From NCBI GenBank assembly GCA_002696735.1, contig NZSL01000015.1:1520-65519 (forward strand): 64,000 bases of DNA, read 5' to 3'. Below, piece after piece: positions 1-9,094 of this stretch. A program made the translations under genes and the position numbers. Position 1 is the stretch's first letter; every line of letters starts with the position of its first letter. Origin of the DNA: Methylophaga sp. GTDB taxonomy: Bacteria; Pseudomonadota; Gammaproteobacteria; Nitrosococcales; Methylophagaceae. Under the pieces are notes generated by a model that saw only the letters and a program-made list of their open reading frames with translations, had not been told where the DNA came from and ran no database searches.

Positions 1-834
1 GTGAGCGCTTACTCCGGTAATTTCTTCGGCCCATTCTGGTGTTCTTTGTTTGGCCCGTTCGGCTAATTCTTCATAACCGACGGTGTAGTTATCAACATAG
101 TCCTGATCTACCAAGCCTTCTTCGATGATGGTGTGCATCATTGCCATAGCCAGAGCACCATCGGTGCCTGGTCTTGGGGAAATATGCCAATCAGCTTCTT
201 TAGCGGTTTTGGATTTGTACGGATCGATAACAATCACTTTAGCACCACGTTTCTGGGCATCTTTCACAATATGCCAGTGATGCAGATTGGTGCTGACGGA
301 GTTACAGCCCCAGATGATGATGTACTTGGAATGAATAAAACTTTCGGGGTCCACACCGGCCGTCGGACCGACGGTTAACAACCATGCAGTGCATGAGCCT
401 TCACCACAAAAAGTCCGCTCACAAACTGTGGCACCCATTTTGTTGAAGAAAGCATCACCACCGTTTAACCCGTGTACCAGGCCCTGATTGCCGAGATAGC
501 TATAAGGGATAATGGCTTGTGGGCCATATTCTTCAATAATCGCTTTCCAGCGGTCGGTGATTTCGGTCAGTGCGTCATCCCAGCTGATTTGTTCAAACTG
601 ACCACTGCCTTTAGGGCCAACTCGACGCATCGGATGTAAAACGCGATCGGGATGATAATGACGTTTTTCGTAATCTTTGAGTTTGACGCACAATCCACCA
701 CGCGTCATTGGATGCTCGGGATTACCACGAACTGAGATTAACTGACCGTTTTCGACTTCATATACCATTGAACAGGTATCAGGGCAGTCATGCGGACAGC
801 CGCCGTGATGGGTGGTTTTCATTACACTGGCCAT
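1..834 (-). CDS. Molybdopterin oxidoreductase, DMSO-reductase family (5' part, runs off the left edge)
   Basis: The reverse strand is open from an ATG at 834 to base 1, giving 278 codons of the N-terminus; the rest lies outside the window. The start is preceded by GGGAGG about ten bases upstream. The N-terminus reads HHGGCPHDCPDTCSM and then GGLCVK, the four-cysteine 4Fe-4S signature that precedes the molybdopterin-binding core in prokaryotic molybdenum oxidoreductases (BisC/FdhA type). Downstream there are WDDAL, YLGNQG and IIWGCNSVSTN, typical of the first guanine-dinucleotide-binding region. No Tat signal is visible before the cysteines, so a cytoplasmic enzyme is likely. The electron donor or acceptor cannot be read from this fragment; formate, polysulfide and other substrates remain possible. 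The family call is firm and the substrate is unknown. Confidence 0.85.
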   Translation of the reverse strand, partial: MASVMKTTHHGGCPHDCPDTCSMVYEVENGQLISVRGNPEHPMTRGGLCVKLKDYEKRHYHPDRVLHPMRRVGPKGSGQFEQISWDDALTEITDRWKAIIEEYGPQAIIPYSYLGNQGLVHGLNGGDAFFNKMGATVCERTFCGEGSCTAWLLTVGPTAGVDPESFIHSKYIIIWGCNSVSTNLHHWHIVKDAQKRGAKVIVIDPYKSKTAKEADWHISPRPGTDGALAMAMMHTIIEEGLVDQDYVDNYTVGYEELAERAKQRTPEWAEEITGVSAH

Positions 835-840
835 GGCTAT

Positions 841-1274
841 TTGCCTCCCGAGCTCATTATCAATAAGATTTTTTGACTATACACCAGACTGCCACGGGAA
901 TTTTGCCCGCTGTTAACCGCTAGTTCTGAGCTTACACCCTATTGTTTATATTGGAAAATTTATACATGATCCAACATTTATATAGCTTACTGATTTGAGA
1001 TTTATGACGGTATATTTTGAGGGGTAGGATACATCGCAGTATCTTTTAAAATGTAGGCGTAAATTTGCAAGCTGTACATGTCAGTATGCTTAATTCGAAA
1101 CCAACCCGGTTAACCAAGGTTAAAGACAATACTATTCTTCGTCTCTAGGGTGGAGTCACTATAGGGCTTCACATTAGCGAGTGGGTTTTCTTCTGCCGAT
1201 ATGCATAGATTTGACTTCCCAATGCTTGGGTGTAGGCTCGCTGTTCTGTTTGATAATTAGTAAGGAGGAACATC
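841..1274. other. Gene-free stretch with a possibly structured leader before tpx
   Basis: No ORF with a credible start lies here. The left part is AT-rich and probably holds the promoter of the leftward molybdoenzyme. The right part can fold on the tpx strand. GTGGAG (1150-1155) pairs with CTTCAC (1167-1172) with one G-T wobble, AGCGAG (1176-1181) pairs with CTCGCT (1237-1242), and inside that CCCAA/TTGGG (1218-1230) forms a hairpin with a three-base loop. This could be a structured 5' UTR. I do not recognise a known riboswitch in it. Confidence 0.35.
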
Positions 1275-1769
1275 ATGGCAACAGTTACTTTGAAAGGAAA
1301 TCCATTTGAGACCGTGGGTAATCTGCCAAAAGTGGGCGATAAAGCGCCTAATTTTTCAGTAGTAAAAGACGATCTGTCTGATCTGAATTTAACGGATATC
1401 AGTGGTCGCATCGTACTGAATATTTTTCCATCCATTGATACTGACACCTGTGCAATGTCAGTTCGTCAATTTAATCAAAAAGCTACGGCGCTTGATAACA
1501 CCACGGTAGTCTGTATCTCAAAAGACCTGCCTTTCGCTTTGGCCCGCTTCTGTGGTGCTGAAGGCCTGCATAAGGTTGAGGTTGGTTCAGCATTCCGTTC
1601 AAGTTTTGGTGAAGACTATGGCGTTACGGTTAAAACCGGACCGTTAAAAGGTCTGTTATCCCGTGCTGTAGTTGTCATTGATGAAAACGGTAAAGTTATT
1701 TACACCGAACAGGTAGCTGAAACTGCTGATGAACCGAATTATGACGCTGCTTTAAAAGTCCTGAATTGA
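1275..1769 (+). CDS. tpx: Thiol peroxidase (atypical 2-Cys peroxiredoxin)
   Basis: Reduces hydrogen peroxide and alkyl hydroperoxides with thioredoxin as electron donor. In E. coli Tpx is periplasmic or soluble; this copy has no signal peptide. The 164-residue length is typical of the family. The peroxidatic cysteine is C59 in DTDTCAMSVRQFN and the resolving cysteine is C93 in ARFCGAEG, the spacing expected for Tpx. The start is set by a strong AAGGAGG a few bases before the ATG. The gene stands alone, with a terminator directly behind it. It is one of five peroxide-defence genes in the window, with prx, gor, katA and dps. Confidence 0.96.
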   Translation: MATVTLKGNPFETVGNLPKVGDKAPNFSVVKDDLSDLNLTDISGRIVLNIFPSIDTDTCAMSVRQFNQKATALDNTTVVCISKDLPFALARFCGAEGLHKVEVGSAFRSSFGEDYGVTVKTGPLKGLLSRAVVVIDENGKVIYTEQVAETADEPNYDAALKVLN

Positions 1770-1790
1770 TTAACCTGTAGCGCCGGATAA

Positions 1791-1822
1791 AAAATCCCGA
1801 TGCTGATCATCGGGATTTTTTT
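1791..1822 (+). terminator. Rho-independent terminator of tpx
   Basis: AATCCCGATG (1793-1802) and CATCGGGATT (1808-1817) form a perfect ten-base-pair stem with a five-base loop, followed by a run of seven T. It lies about 20 bases after the tpx stop. Confidence 0.92.
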
Positions 1823-1901
1823 ATGTTTGCTTGCTGCGCCTGCTGAACATTTTTAGTTATTGTTCTGTCCCAGAGATAGTGATTATTAGAGAACTGGCGA
1901 T

Positions 1902-2549
1902 ATGGATAATCTGGATCAACTTTTTGCCTCGGTGGCGGTGATCGCGGAGTTTCATCCGAAGCTGAAGGCTATCCGTTTCTGGCAGGACAGCAATACTTTA
2001 GAGTTCCATTCATCTGTTATTTTTTATGACCGGACGCTGGAACCCCGTGAAGAATTGGAGGCAGATATCGCCAATATAGCGACTCAACTGTCATTGGCCG
2101 CGTTACCGGATTATCATGCCTTTTGTGTGGATCTGGAGCATTTGTTTGATGGCGCGCAGCCTTCTGGACCAATAGCCCAACTGACCGACGTGGACTGGCG
2201 TACTTTTCGTAAAATTTCTTCGTATGCCCAGTACTGGAAACAACGCAGTCCGAGAGAAGTCAACAAACTGATTACCTTTGTTATGGCCGTTCCAGTATTC
2301 AGTCGTCTGGCAGGACAATTAATCGTGCAAAGTCATAATGCTACTGAAAACCAGATTTTTGAGCAGATAGCTCAGCAACAAGGTTCTTTTATCATGGGTG
2401 GCAAGCGTTTCCGGGAGCTATTTCGTCAGGAAATTGATACCGCTTATAACGAAGCCAAACTTTTGGTCTCAACATTTCGTGGCACCAAAACCGATGAAGC
2501 TCCTCGTATCGTGAATGGCATGTTGGAATCGATGGTGACTAAATCTTAG
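1902..2549 (+). CDS. Uncharacterised protein, 215 aa
   Basis: I do not recognise this protein. It is a soluble-looking 215-residue product with no signal peptide and no membrane segment. The N-terminal half is acidic and mixed alpha/beta in character. The C-terminal half is helical, with MGGKRFRELFRQEIDTAY as the most distinctive stretch. It lies alone between the tpx terminator and the molybdenum hydroxylase operon, in the same direction as both. Codon use looks like that of its neighbours and the frame is long, so it is probably a real gene. Confidence 0.75.
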   Translation: MDNLDQLFASVAVIAEFHPKLKAIRFWQDSNTLEFHSSVIFYDRTLEPREELEADIANIATQLSLAALPDYHAFCVDLEHLFDGAQPSGPIAQLTDVDWRTFRKISSYAQYWKQRSPREVNKLITFVMAVPVFSRLAGQLIVQSHNATENQIFEQIAQQQGSFIMGGKRFRELFRQEIDTAYNEAKLLVSTFRGTKTDEAPRIVNGMLESMVTKS

Positions 2550-2705
2550 CCAGTCCAACAGCTTTTATATGCAACTTTACGATAAATTTGTACCGTTAAT
2601 CTAACCATAATATGCAGCTGATAACGTTGTCAGCAGAACCAAGGACTTGAGACTTAACAAGCTCTAAGGCCCGTTACGTTTTCATTAATTACAGGAAAAG
2701 CTCTC

Positions 2706-3170
2706 ATGAAATTATCAGTCAATGGCGAGAGCCATGAAGTTAATTTGCCTGAAGAAATGCCCATTCTTTGGACTTTACGCGATGTGCTGGGTATGACCGG
2801 CACTAAATTTGGTTGCGGAAAAGCACTGTGCGGTGCGTGTACTGTAATGCTCGATGGCCAGCCAATTCGTTCCTGTTCAACCCCGATAAAAGCAGCACAA
2901 GGCAAACAAATCACTACCGTGGAAGCCATCAGTAAAGATAAAGTTGGCCAGGCAATTCAGCAGGCCTGGGTAGAGCTTGGTGTGCCGCAATGTGGTTATT
3001 GTCAGTCTGGTCAAGTGGTCTCTGCTACCGCTTTATTACGCGATAATCCGGACCCAAGTGATGCTGATATTGATAATGCGATGAGTGGCAATATCTGTCG
3101 ATGTGGCACATATAACCGAATACGAGATGCGATTAAATTGGCAGCCACCAACAACGGAGGTGCCCAATGA
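2706..3170 (+). CDS. iorA: (2Fe-2S) small subunit of a molybdenum hydroxylase (isoquinoline 1-oxidoreductase alpha type)
   Basis: This is the iron-sulfur electron-transfer subunit of a xanthine-oxidase-family enzyme. The plant-type ferredoxin cluster is marked by CGKALCGACTV with the fourth cysteine in IRSC (about residues 38-60). The second, C-terminal cluster is marked by CGYCQSGQ and CRCGTY (about 98-137). The 154-residue length is normal for IorA-like subunits. The stop codon overlaps the start of the large subunit (ATGA), so the two are translationally coupled. The gene opens a four-gene run: iorA, iorB, xdhC, mocA. The physiological substrate is not given by sequence; IorAB relatives oxidise N-heterocycles or aldehydes. 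Confidence 0.93.
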   Translation: MKLSVNGESHEVNLPEEMPILWTLRDVLGMTGTKFGCGKALCGACTVMLDGQPIRSCSTPIKAAQGKQITTVEAISKDKVGQAIQQAWVELGVPQCGYCQSGQVVSATALLRDNPDPSDADIDNAMSGNICRCGTYNRIRDAIKLAATNNGGAQ

Positions 3171-5485
3171 ATACCTCACTGAAAAATGAAAGCCTGCAAA
3201 CTGAAATCACTAATATCAGTCGCCGTAATCTGTTAAAAGGCTTTGCCTTAACGGGCTTTGTATTAGCTGTAGGCATGCCTTTTAGTGGTTTTGCAGAAGA
3301 TGAAGAAGCACCTAAATATGGACGAGACGCCATGCCTCATGGCTGGGTCGATAATCCATTGATATTTGTTGCGATAGCAGAAGATGGCAGTGTAACGATT
3401 GTCAGTCATCGTTCAGAAATGGGGCAGGGGGTGCGCACCAGCCTGCCGATGGTCGTGGCTGATGAACTTGAAGCTGACTGGGATCAGGTCAACGTTATCC
3501 AGGCCCCTGGTGATGAAGAACGTTATGGAAATCAGGATACCGATGGCTCACGCAGTGTAAGACACTTCTTTATGCCGATGCGAAATGTAGGTGCAGCAGC
3601 CAGAATGATGCTGGAGGCGGCTGCGGCAGCTCATTGGGGTGTGGGTGTTGATGAGGTTTTCGCTGAAAATCACCAAATCAAACATCGGCCTTCCGGCAAA
3701 GTACTGGGTTACGGAGAGTTAGCAAAAGCCGCCGCAGCATTGGATGTTCCAGAACGCGAAACATTGCGTTTAAAAACCCCGGATCAGTTCCGTTATATCG
3801 GTAAACAATCTACCAGGCTGATTGATGGTGAAGATATTGTTACCGGCAAAGCTATCTACGGTATTGATGTGCAAGTTGACGGGATGGTGCATGCGGTAAT
3901 TGCCCGGCCTCCGGTTTATGGTGGCAAAGTAAAGTCGTTTGATGACAGTGAAGCCATGAAAGTCCCCGGCGTGATTAAAGTCGTTACCTTGGAAGGCAGC
4001 CCACCACCTGCTGTATTTAATCCTTTAGGCGGTGTGGCCGTGATTGCTGAAAATACCTGGGCGGCCATGCAAGGGCGTGAAAAGCTGAAAATCGAGTGGG
4101 ATCATGGCGAAAATGCCAGTTATAACACTGATGAATACCGCCAGAAAATGCTGGAAGCCGCTTCAAATTCTGGCGGAAAAGTACTCCGTAGCAGTGGTGA
4201 TGTTGCAAAAGCGTTAGAAACGGCAGATAAAACTTACAAAGCAGATTATTACATTCCGCATCTGTCTCAGGCACCAATGGAACCTCCCGTTGCTACAGCC
4301 CGAATTCAGGATGGCAAATGTGAAGTGTGGGCACCCACCCAGGCACCGCAAGCCAGTAAAGATACCGTTGCCAAATGGCTGGAAATGTCACCAGAAGATG
4401 TCACCATTCATGTCACATTATTGGGGGGTGGCTTTGGTCGTAAATCTAAGCCCGACTATTTGGTCGAAGCCGCATTACTTTCCAAAGCAATGGAGGGTCG
4501 TGCTGTACAGGTTACCTGGTCTCGTGAAGACGATATACACAATGGCTATCTGCATACTGTTTCAATAGAACATCTTGAAGCCGCGGTGAATGCTGATGGT
4601 AGAACCACAGCATGGTTACATCGCACTGTAGCACCCTCAATATCATCAACTTTTGATGCGTCTTCAGTTCATCAAATGCCGATTGAACTGGGGATGGGGG
4701 TAATGAATATCCCGTTTGCAATCGACAACGTTCAAATAGAAAACCCGGAAGCCAAAGCTCATACCCGGATTGGCTGGTTCCGTTCGGTGGCCAATATTCC
4801 ACGGGCGTTTGCGATCCAATCCTTTATCGCTGAAATGGCCCATGATTTGGATCGTAATCACAAAGCATTTTTATTGGAACTGATTGGACCGGCACGGAAA
4901 ATTAATCCGGTTGAGCTGAACGATGAATGGAATTATGGGGAATCGCCGGAAAAATATCCTTTAGACACAGGCAGATTACGCCGGGTAGTCGAAGCGGTAT
5001 GTGAAAAAGCCAACTGGGGACGTGACTTACCGGCTGGGCGAGGGTTAGGGCTGGCAACGCATTACAGTTTTGTCAGTTATACCGCCGCTATTGTAGAGGT
5101 AGAAGTTTCTGATGAGGGTGAATTAACCATCCCTAGAATAGATATTGCTGTGGATTGTGGGCCTCAGGTAAACCCGGAGCGAATACGCTCACAGATGGAA
5201 GGGGCCTGCATCATGGGTGTCAGCCTGGCCACCGTCGGTGAAATCAGTTTTAAAGACGGTGCGGTTGAACAGGATAATTTTGATAGTTATCAAGTGACTC
5301 GAATGAATGAATCGCCTCGCGAAATTCATGTGCATTTGTTGCCGATGGAAGATTTCAGCCAGCCATTAGGTGGGATAGGTGAACCAGGCCTACCGCCGAT
5401 TGCGCCAGCATTATGCAATGCTATTTTTGCTGCGACCGGTAAGCGGATCCGTAACTTACCTATTCGCTATCAACTGGAAAGCTGA
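3167..5485 (+). CDS. iorB: Molybdopterin-binding large subunit of a molybdenum hydroxylase (IorB type, Tat-exported)
   Basis: Catalytic subunit of the IorAB enzyme, 772 residues. The N-terminus carries SRRNLLK followed by a hydrophobic stretch ending at GFA (about residues 18-43), a twin-arginine signal, so the holoenzyme probably works in the periplasm with the signal-less small subunit carried along. The molybdopterin core is recognisable from [20 protein letters not shown] and the C-terminal [10 protein letters not shown], whose glutamate is the conserved base of the xanthine-oxidase family. The start overlaps the iorA stop. xdhC and mocA directly downstream would supply the sulfurated cytosine-dinucleotide cofactor. 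Substrate unknown; aldehydes or N-heterocyclic compounds are the family precedent. Confidence 0.92.
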   Translation: MNTSLKNESLQTEITNISRRNLLKGFALTGFVLAVGMPFSGFAEDEEAPKYGRDAMPHGWVDNPLIFVAIAEDGSVTIVSHRSEMGQGVRTSLPMVVADELEADWDQVNVIQAPGDEERYGNQDTDGSRSVRHFFMPMRNVGAAARMMLEAAAAAHWGVGVDEVFAENHQIKHRPSGKVLGYGELAKAAAALDVPERETLRLKTPDQFRYIGKQSTRLIDGEDIVTGKAIYGIDVQVDGMVHAVIARPPVYGGKVKSFDDSEAMKVPGVIKVVTLEGSPPPAVFNPLGGVAVIAENTWAAMQGREKLKIEWDHGENASYNTDEYRQKMLEAASNSGGKVLRSSGDVAKALETADKTYKADYYIPHLSQAPMEPPVATARIQDGKCEVWAPTQAPQASKDTVAKWLEMSPEDVTIHVTLLGGGFGRKSKPDYLVEAALLSKAMEGRAVQVTWSREDDIHNGYLHTVSIEHLEAAVNADGRTTAWLHRTVAPSISSTFDASSVHQMPIELGMGVMNIPFAIDNVQIENPEAKAHTRIGWFRSVANIPRAFAIQSFIAEMAHDLDRNHKAFLLELIGPARKINPVELNDEWNYGESPEKYPLDTGRLRRVVEAVCEKANWGRDLPAGRGLGLATHYSFVSYTAAIVEVEVSDEGELTIPRIDIAVDCGPQVNPERIRSQMEGACIMGVSLATVGEISFKDGAVEQDNFDSYQVTRMNESPREIHVHLLPMEDFSQPLGGIGEPGLPPIAPALCNAIFAATGKRIRNLPIRYQLES

Positions 5486-5487
5486 TT

Positions 5488-6480
5488 ATGGACAGTGTCG
5501 ATCTTTCAGTCTTTAAAACACTGCAGAAATGGCTGGAAGCCGATTTGACGGTATGGCTGGTGACGGTGGTGAAAACCTTCGGATCCAGCCCGCGTCAACC
5601 GGGCGCCATGCTGGTTTTACGCAGTGATGGTGTGTTGGTCGGATCGGTTTCCGGAGGCTGTATTGAAGATGATCTGGCCAATAAAGCGGTGTCAGGTGAA
5701 TTGCCAACAGAGCAGGCCAAAGTAATGGTGTATGGCGTAACACGGGATGAAGCTCAACGCTTTAATCTGCCTTGTGGTGGCACATTGGAGCTGGTAGTTG
5801 AGCCCGTTAAAAATAGCGTATGGGTAGCTGAAATTCTCAATGCAATTAATGGCCATCGATTAATAAAACGTGAATTAAACCTTTCTTCGCTACACACCCA
5901 TTGCAGCGATGCCAAAGCAACTGATATTCCAGTGCAAATCACTGATCAGCAGCTATCTGTAGTTTATGGACCAAGATGGCGATTATTGATTATTGGGGCA
6001 GGTCAGACATCGGCTTATCTGGCAAATATCGCACAGTCGCTGGATTATCAGGTATCGATCTGTGAGCCGCGTGATGCAATGCGGGAAAGCTGGGACGTGG
6101 GTGGAGTAGAGCTGCTCAATCTAATGCCGGATGATGCAGTGCTGGCCATGCAGCCAGATGCACATACCGCCATTGTGGCACTAACACATGATCCCAAACT
6201 GGATGATATGGCGTTATTGGAAGCGCTCAAGTCAGCTGCTTTTTATGTCGGTGCTCTGGGAAGCAAAAAAAATAATGCCAATCGCCGTCAACGCTTGGCG
6301 ATGTTTGATTTGTCGGCAATGGAAATTGAGCGATTGCATGGACCAGTAGGTTTATCGATTGGCAGCCGAACACCGCCTGAAATTGCTATCGCCATATTAG
6401 CCGAGCTAATTCAGCTAAGACGATCAACAATGGTCAGAAAGCCATTCAGGGCTGAAGAAGTTCAATCTGTGTGTAATTAA
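5488..6480 (+). CDS. xdhC: XdhC family molybdenum-cofactor insertion chaperone
   Basis: XdhC/CoxI-type proteins bind the molybdenum cofactor, promote its sulfuration and load it into xanthine-oxidase-family apoenzymes. The 330 residues show the two usual parts. The N-terminal XdhC_CoxI domain has TFGSSPRQPGAML, GSVSGGCIE and LPCGGTLEL; the C-terminal Rossmann domain begins at LLIIGAGQTSAYLA and ends with IGSRTPPEIAIAILAEL. The gene starts two bases after iorB and ends directly against mocA, so it belongs to the same operon. A dedicated chaperone next to the structural genes is normal for this enzyme family. Confidence 0.93.
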   Translation: MDSVDLSVFKTLQKWLEADLTVWLVTVVKTFGSSPRQPGAMLVLRSDGVLVGSVSGGCIEDDLANKAVSGELPTEQAKVMVYGVTRDEAQRFNLPCGGTLELVVEPVKNSVWVAEILNAINGHRLIKRELNLSSLHTHCSDAKATDIPVQITDQQLSVVYGPRWRLLIIGAGQTSAYLANIAQSLDYQVSICEPRDAMRESWDVGGVELLNLMPDDAVLAMQPDAHTAIVALTHDPKLDDMALLEALKSAAFYVGALGSKKNNANRRQRLAMFDLSAMEIERLHGPVGLSIGSRTPPEIAIAILAELIQLRRSTMVRKPFRAEEVQSVCN

Positions 6481-7107
6481 ATGAATCAGCAAACGGCTCC
6501 CACCGGGATCATTCTGGCCGCTGGACAATCATCACGTTTTGGTGCGGACAAACTGTTACATGAGCTAACGATAGCGAACAAAAGGCAACTATTGATTCAA
6601 CATACGCTGCAATTGTGGTGTTCTGTGTTTGATGAATTATGCATTGTAATCCGGCCGGATAATCCGTTGTTAAAAGAGGCAATTATTAGCTGGTCGGATC
6701 AACAGCATGAAAAAATTAATCTGATTGAAGCCGAGCAGGCAATGTATGGTATGGGCCACAGTCTTAAAGCCGCCATCTCCGCAACAGCGGGAGCTGGTGG
6801 CTGGGTCATCGGTTTGGCCGATATGCCACTAATTCCACACGCCGTATTACGGCAGATTTGTGAGAGCTTACAGCAGGGTGCCGGCATTACGGCACCCTAT
6901 TATGATGATCAACGTGGTCACCCGGTGGGATTTAATAGCGTTTATAAAGATGAGCTGATGGCGTTAGAGGGTGATACAGGTGCCAAAAACCTGTTACAGC
7001 GAGAAGTGGATAAGATTCACAAAATTTTGACAATTGAAAGAGGGGTGTTAGCTGACGTTGATTCCATCGATGATGTGACTGTTATCGAGCGTTTAGGTAA
7101 GGTTTAG
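6481..7107 (+). CDS. mocA: Molybdenum cofactor nucleotidyltransferase (MocA/MobA-like)
   Basis: This NTP transferase probably converts Mo-molybdopterin to the dinucleotide (cytosine) form needed by IorB. The N-terminal GIILAAGQSSRFGADKLL is the nucleotide-binding loop of the MobA/MocA family, followed by GLADMPL with the metal-binding aspartate and RGHPVGF near the substrate site. At 208 residues it is the usual size. The ATG follows the xdhC stop codon with no gap. The gene ends four bases inside the end of the convergent crp-like gene. CTP rather than GTP specificity is inferred from the xanthine-oxidase context. Confidence 0.9.
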   Translation: MNQQTAPTGIILAAGQSSRFGADKLLHELTIANKRQLLIQHTLQLWCSVFDELCIVIRPDNPLLKEAIISWSDQQHEKINLIEAEQAMYGMGHSLKAAISATAGAGGWVIGLADMPLIPHAVLRQICESLQQGAGITAPYYDDQRGHPVGFNSVYKDELMALEGDTGAKNLLQREVDKIHKILTIERGVLADVDSIDDVTVIERLGKV

Positions 7108-7835
7108 TCTTCTCTGGCCCAGTTGGAATGACTTTCTAAATAATTACGATCAAACCCAGAAATATCTATAAGACCTTCCAGATCCAGAATATGAATATCG
7201 CCATTATTCGACTCAAGTAACCCCTCATCACGCAGTACTTTAAAGGTACGACTTACATGTACTGAAGACAGGCTTAAGGTATCACCAATAATCGTTTGAT
7301 TCATGGGTAATTCAAATTTGTCAGCTTCGACATTGAGCCTTACTTTCATCTCCACAATAAAGTGAGCCAGCCGCTCCACGGCGCTGCGTCGGCCGATATT
7401 AATGACCCGCTCAATCAGCATGGATTGCTCCCGGGCAAGGATCAAAAAAAATAAATCGGTCAACCGAGGCGCTTGATCGAAAATTTCAGTCAGACGCTGG
7501 CGTGGAAACGGGCAGGCTCTTACTTCCGTCAATGTACGGAATTCTGAAAGGTTTCGATCAAAACTGATTTCACGCAGACCTAGAATCTGGCCTGGCAGGA
7601 AAATATCCAATACCTGACGTTGTCCATCAGCAAGTGTGCGCATGGCACAGGCCCAGCCTGACTGGAGAGTGAAAAAACGTTCGGCTTTGCCGCCTTCTAT
7701 AGCCATTGGCTGATCGGCCTCAAAATTTCGGGGATCTTTTTCCAATGCTTGTAACAAACTGATTTCATGTTGGTTGAGATCAGCGAATTTTTGAAACTGA
7801 TGAACTATACAACTCTCAGTCAAAGGTGAGCTCAT
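7104..7835 (-). CDS. Crp/Fnr family transcriptional regulator
   Basis: A cyclic-nucleotide-binding-like sensor domain (about residues 20-140) is followed by a winged helix with IIGDTLSLSSVHVSRTFKVL as the recognition region. None of the N-terminal cysteine clusters of FNR is present, so an oxygen-sensing Fe-S cluster is unlikely, and the ligand is unknown. An upstream in-frame ATG at 7856 exists. The ATG at 7835 has AGGA six bases before it and gives a protein of 243 residues, so I prefer it. The gene converges on the molybdenum hydroxylase operon with a four-base overlap of the coding ends. Whether it regulates that operon cannot be read from the sequence. Confidence 0.9.
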   Translation of the reverse strand: MSSPLTESCIVHQFQKFADLNQHEISLLQALEKDPRNFEADQPMAIEGGKAERFFTLQSGWACAMRTLADGQRQVLDIFLPGQILGLREISFDRNLSEFRTLTEVRACPFPRQRLTEIFDQAPRLTDLFFLILAREQSMLIERVINIGRRSAVERLAHFIVEMKVRLNVEADKFELPMNQTIIGDTLSLSSVHVSRTFKVLRDEGLLESNNGDIHILDLEGLIDISGFDRNYLESHSNWARED

Positions 7836-7924
7836 AAGCGTTCCTAATATCAACATAAGATAATATGATGGGGATGAAATATACCCCGGAAATATGCGAA
7901 GTCAATCTAATAAATTAGCGTTAA

Positions 7925-7960
7925 TCCAAAAAAAAGACACCACCCGAAAAACGGGCGGTG
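7925..7960 (-). terminator. Rho-independent terminator behind the DUF1328 gene
   Basis: On the reverse strand CACCGCCCG and CGGGTGGTG form a nine-base stem (one G-T pair) around a five-T loop, followed by TCTTTTTTTTT. It is placed to stop leftward transcripts from the DUF1328 gene before they enter the crp-like gene. Confidence 0.85.
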
Positions 7961-8134
7961 CCAAAAGGTAACCATCTAACAATTTGGTGAGCATAGCCTA
8001 CCAAATAAATTAAATGGCTGGGGTGACTTTATCTCATTTCGATCCTGCGCTATTACTAGGATCAGATTTATAATCTAACCCTTATTTTTTGTATTATTTA
8101 TTTAAATTTTTAAATCGTTGGAGATTGGGTTAAG

Positions 8135-8299
8135 TTAAAGTGGTGGTCTACGGCCGGTGATAAAAAATATCAGTGCAAGCACCAAACCGATCACAAATAG
8201 AATCCATGCAATACTGCTTGCAGTTCCTGCAACACCACTTAAGCCTAAAACACCGGCAATAATTGCAATAATAAGAAATGTTAACGCCCAACTAATCAT
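8135..8299 (-). CDS. DUF1328 (YtjA-like) small membrane protein, 54 aa
   Basis: A 54-residue protein made almost entirely of two hydrophobic segments, with [20 protein letters not shown] in the middle and GRRPPL at the C-terminus. This matches the DUF1328/YtjA family of small inner-membrane proteins that are often linked to stress responses. The start is supported by AAGGA six bases before the ATG. The gene is followed by a good terminator on its own strand. It is divergent from the small lipoprotein and YqjD-like genes, which are also envelope stress-type proteins. The molecular role of the family is not known. Confidence 0.88.
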   Translation of the reverse strand: MISWALTFLIIAIIAGVLGLSGVAGTASSIAWILFVIGLVLALIFFITGRRPPL

Positions 8300-8511
8300 G
8301 GTATGTCCTTGTTAGAGTTGAATGGAGTTACACCATAGGATTTTTAAAAAAAAAGCTCCTTAACACAGGTTAAAGCGAAATTTAACTCAAAAAGTTAGCT
8401 TGAGAGTACACTTGAAAAAGTGAATCGAAAGATGTTTCACTGATTCAAAATTTATAATCAATTTATACACTTTTTACGATGTTTAATTTCTTTAATATGA
8501 GGTAAATGATT

Positions 8512-8697
8512 ATGTTCCAAAATACCGATTCAAATTCATTTCGCTTTTTATCCAAAGTCTTGTTAATGGCTTTTGTTTTATCTGGTGCAGGTTTTCTCAC
8601 AGCGTGTGAGGATCAAGGTCCAGCAGAAGAAGCAGGTGAGGCCATCGATGAAAGCGTTGAAGAAAGTGGAGACGCAATAGAAGAGGCAACCGATTAA
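8512..8697 (+). CDS. Small acidic lipoprotein (entericidin-like)
   Basis: A 61-residue product with a lipoprotein signal ending in the lipobox GFLTAC, followed by a strongly acidic tail rich in EEAGEAIDESVEES. It resembles the small entericidin-type lipoproteins only in general character. An ATG at 8506 is in frame but sits only three bases after GAGG; the ATG at 8512 has nine bases of spacing and is chosen. It precedes the YqjD-like and YqjE-like genes in the same direction with ordinary gaps. Function not known. Confidence 0.7.
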   Translation: MFQNTDSNSFRFLSKVLLMAFVLSGAGFLTACEDQGPAEEAGEAIDESVEESGDAIEEATD

Positions 8698-8776
8698 TTT
8701 TGAAGTAATCGGGTTAACACCGGTGTCTAAGATATAGCGGTATCAATCAGTAAAACTAATTCAAGGAGATAGTCAA

Positions 8777-9046
8777 ATGGCAACTCAAGCTAGTAATCAG
8801 GAACTTCAGGAACAACTGGATAACTTACGTAAGGATTTTGCAGAAGTTACAAAGACGTTAAGAGAGATGACCTCCGCTTATGCCAAAGAGAGCCAGGACC
8901 GTGTTAAAGTCGCAGCAGGACAAGCACAGGACCAAGTGAAAGAGTCGTTTGGCAAAGTCCAAAGCGAAGTAGAGAGCCACCCTTACAGTAGTATGGCTGT
9001 CGCCTTTGGTGTTGGTTTGGTTCTCGGTAAAATTTTGGATCGGTAA
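8777..9046 (+). CDS. DUF883 (YqjD/ElaB-like) membrane-anchored protein
   Basis: An 89-residue protein with a long amphipathic, coiled-coil-like N-terminal part (about residues 5-65) and a single C-terminal membrane anchor, SSMAVAFGVGLVLGKILDR. This is the layout of YqjD/ElaB/YgaM, inner-membrane proteins that bind ribosomes in stationary phase in E. coli. AAGGAG precedes the ATG. The next gene is YqjE-like, as in the E. coli yqjD-yqjE pair, which supports the call. Confidence 0.85.
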   Translation: MATQASNQELQEQLDNLRKDFAEVTKTLREMTSAYAKESQDRVKVAAGQAQDQVKESFGKVQSEVESHPYSSMAVAFGVGLVLGKILDR

Positions 9047-9094
9047 TTCCATTCCCATCTCAACTATAATGGAAACAAGCCACAGGAGAAATAT

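Noticed and set aside
1169..1447. Reverse-strand ORF across the tpx start
   Set aside because: It is a shadow of tpx and its leader; the forward frame has the peroxiredoxin motifs and the ribosome site.
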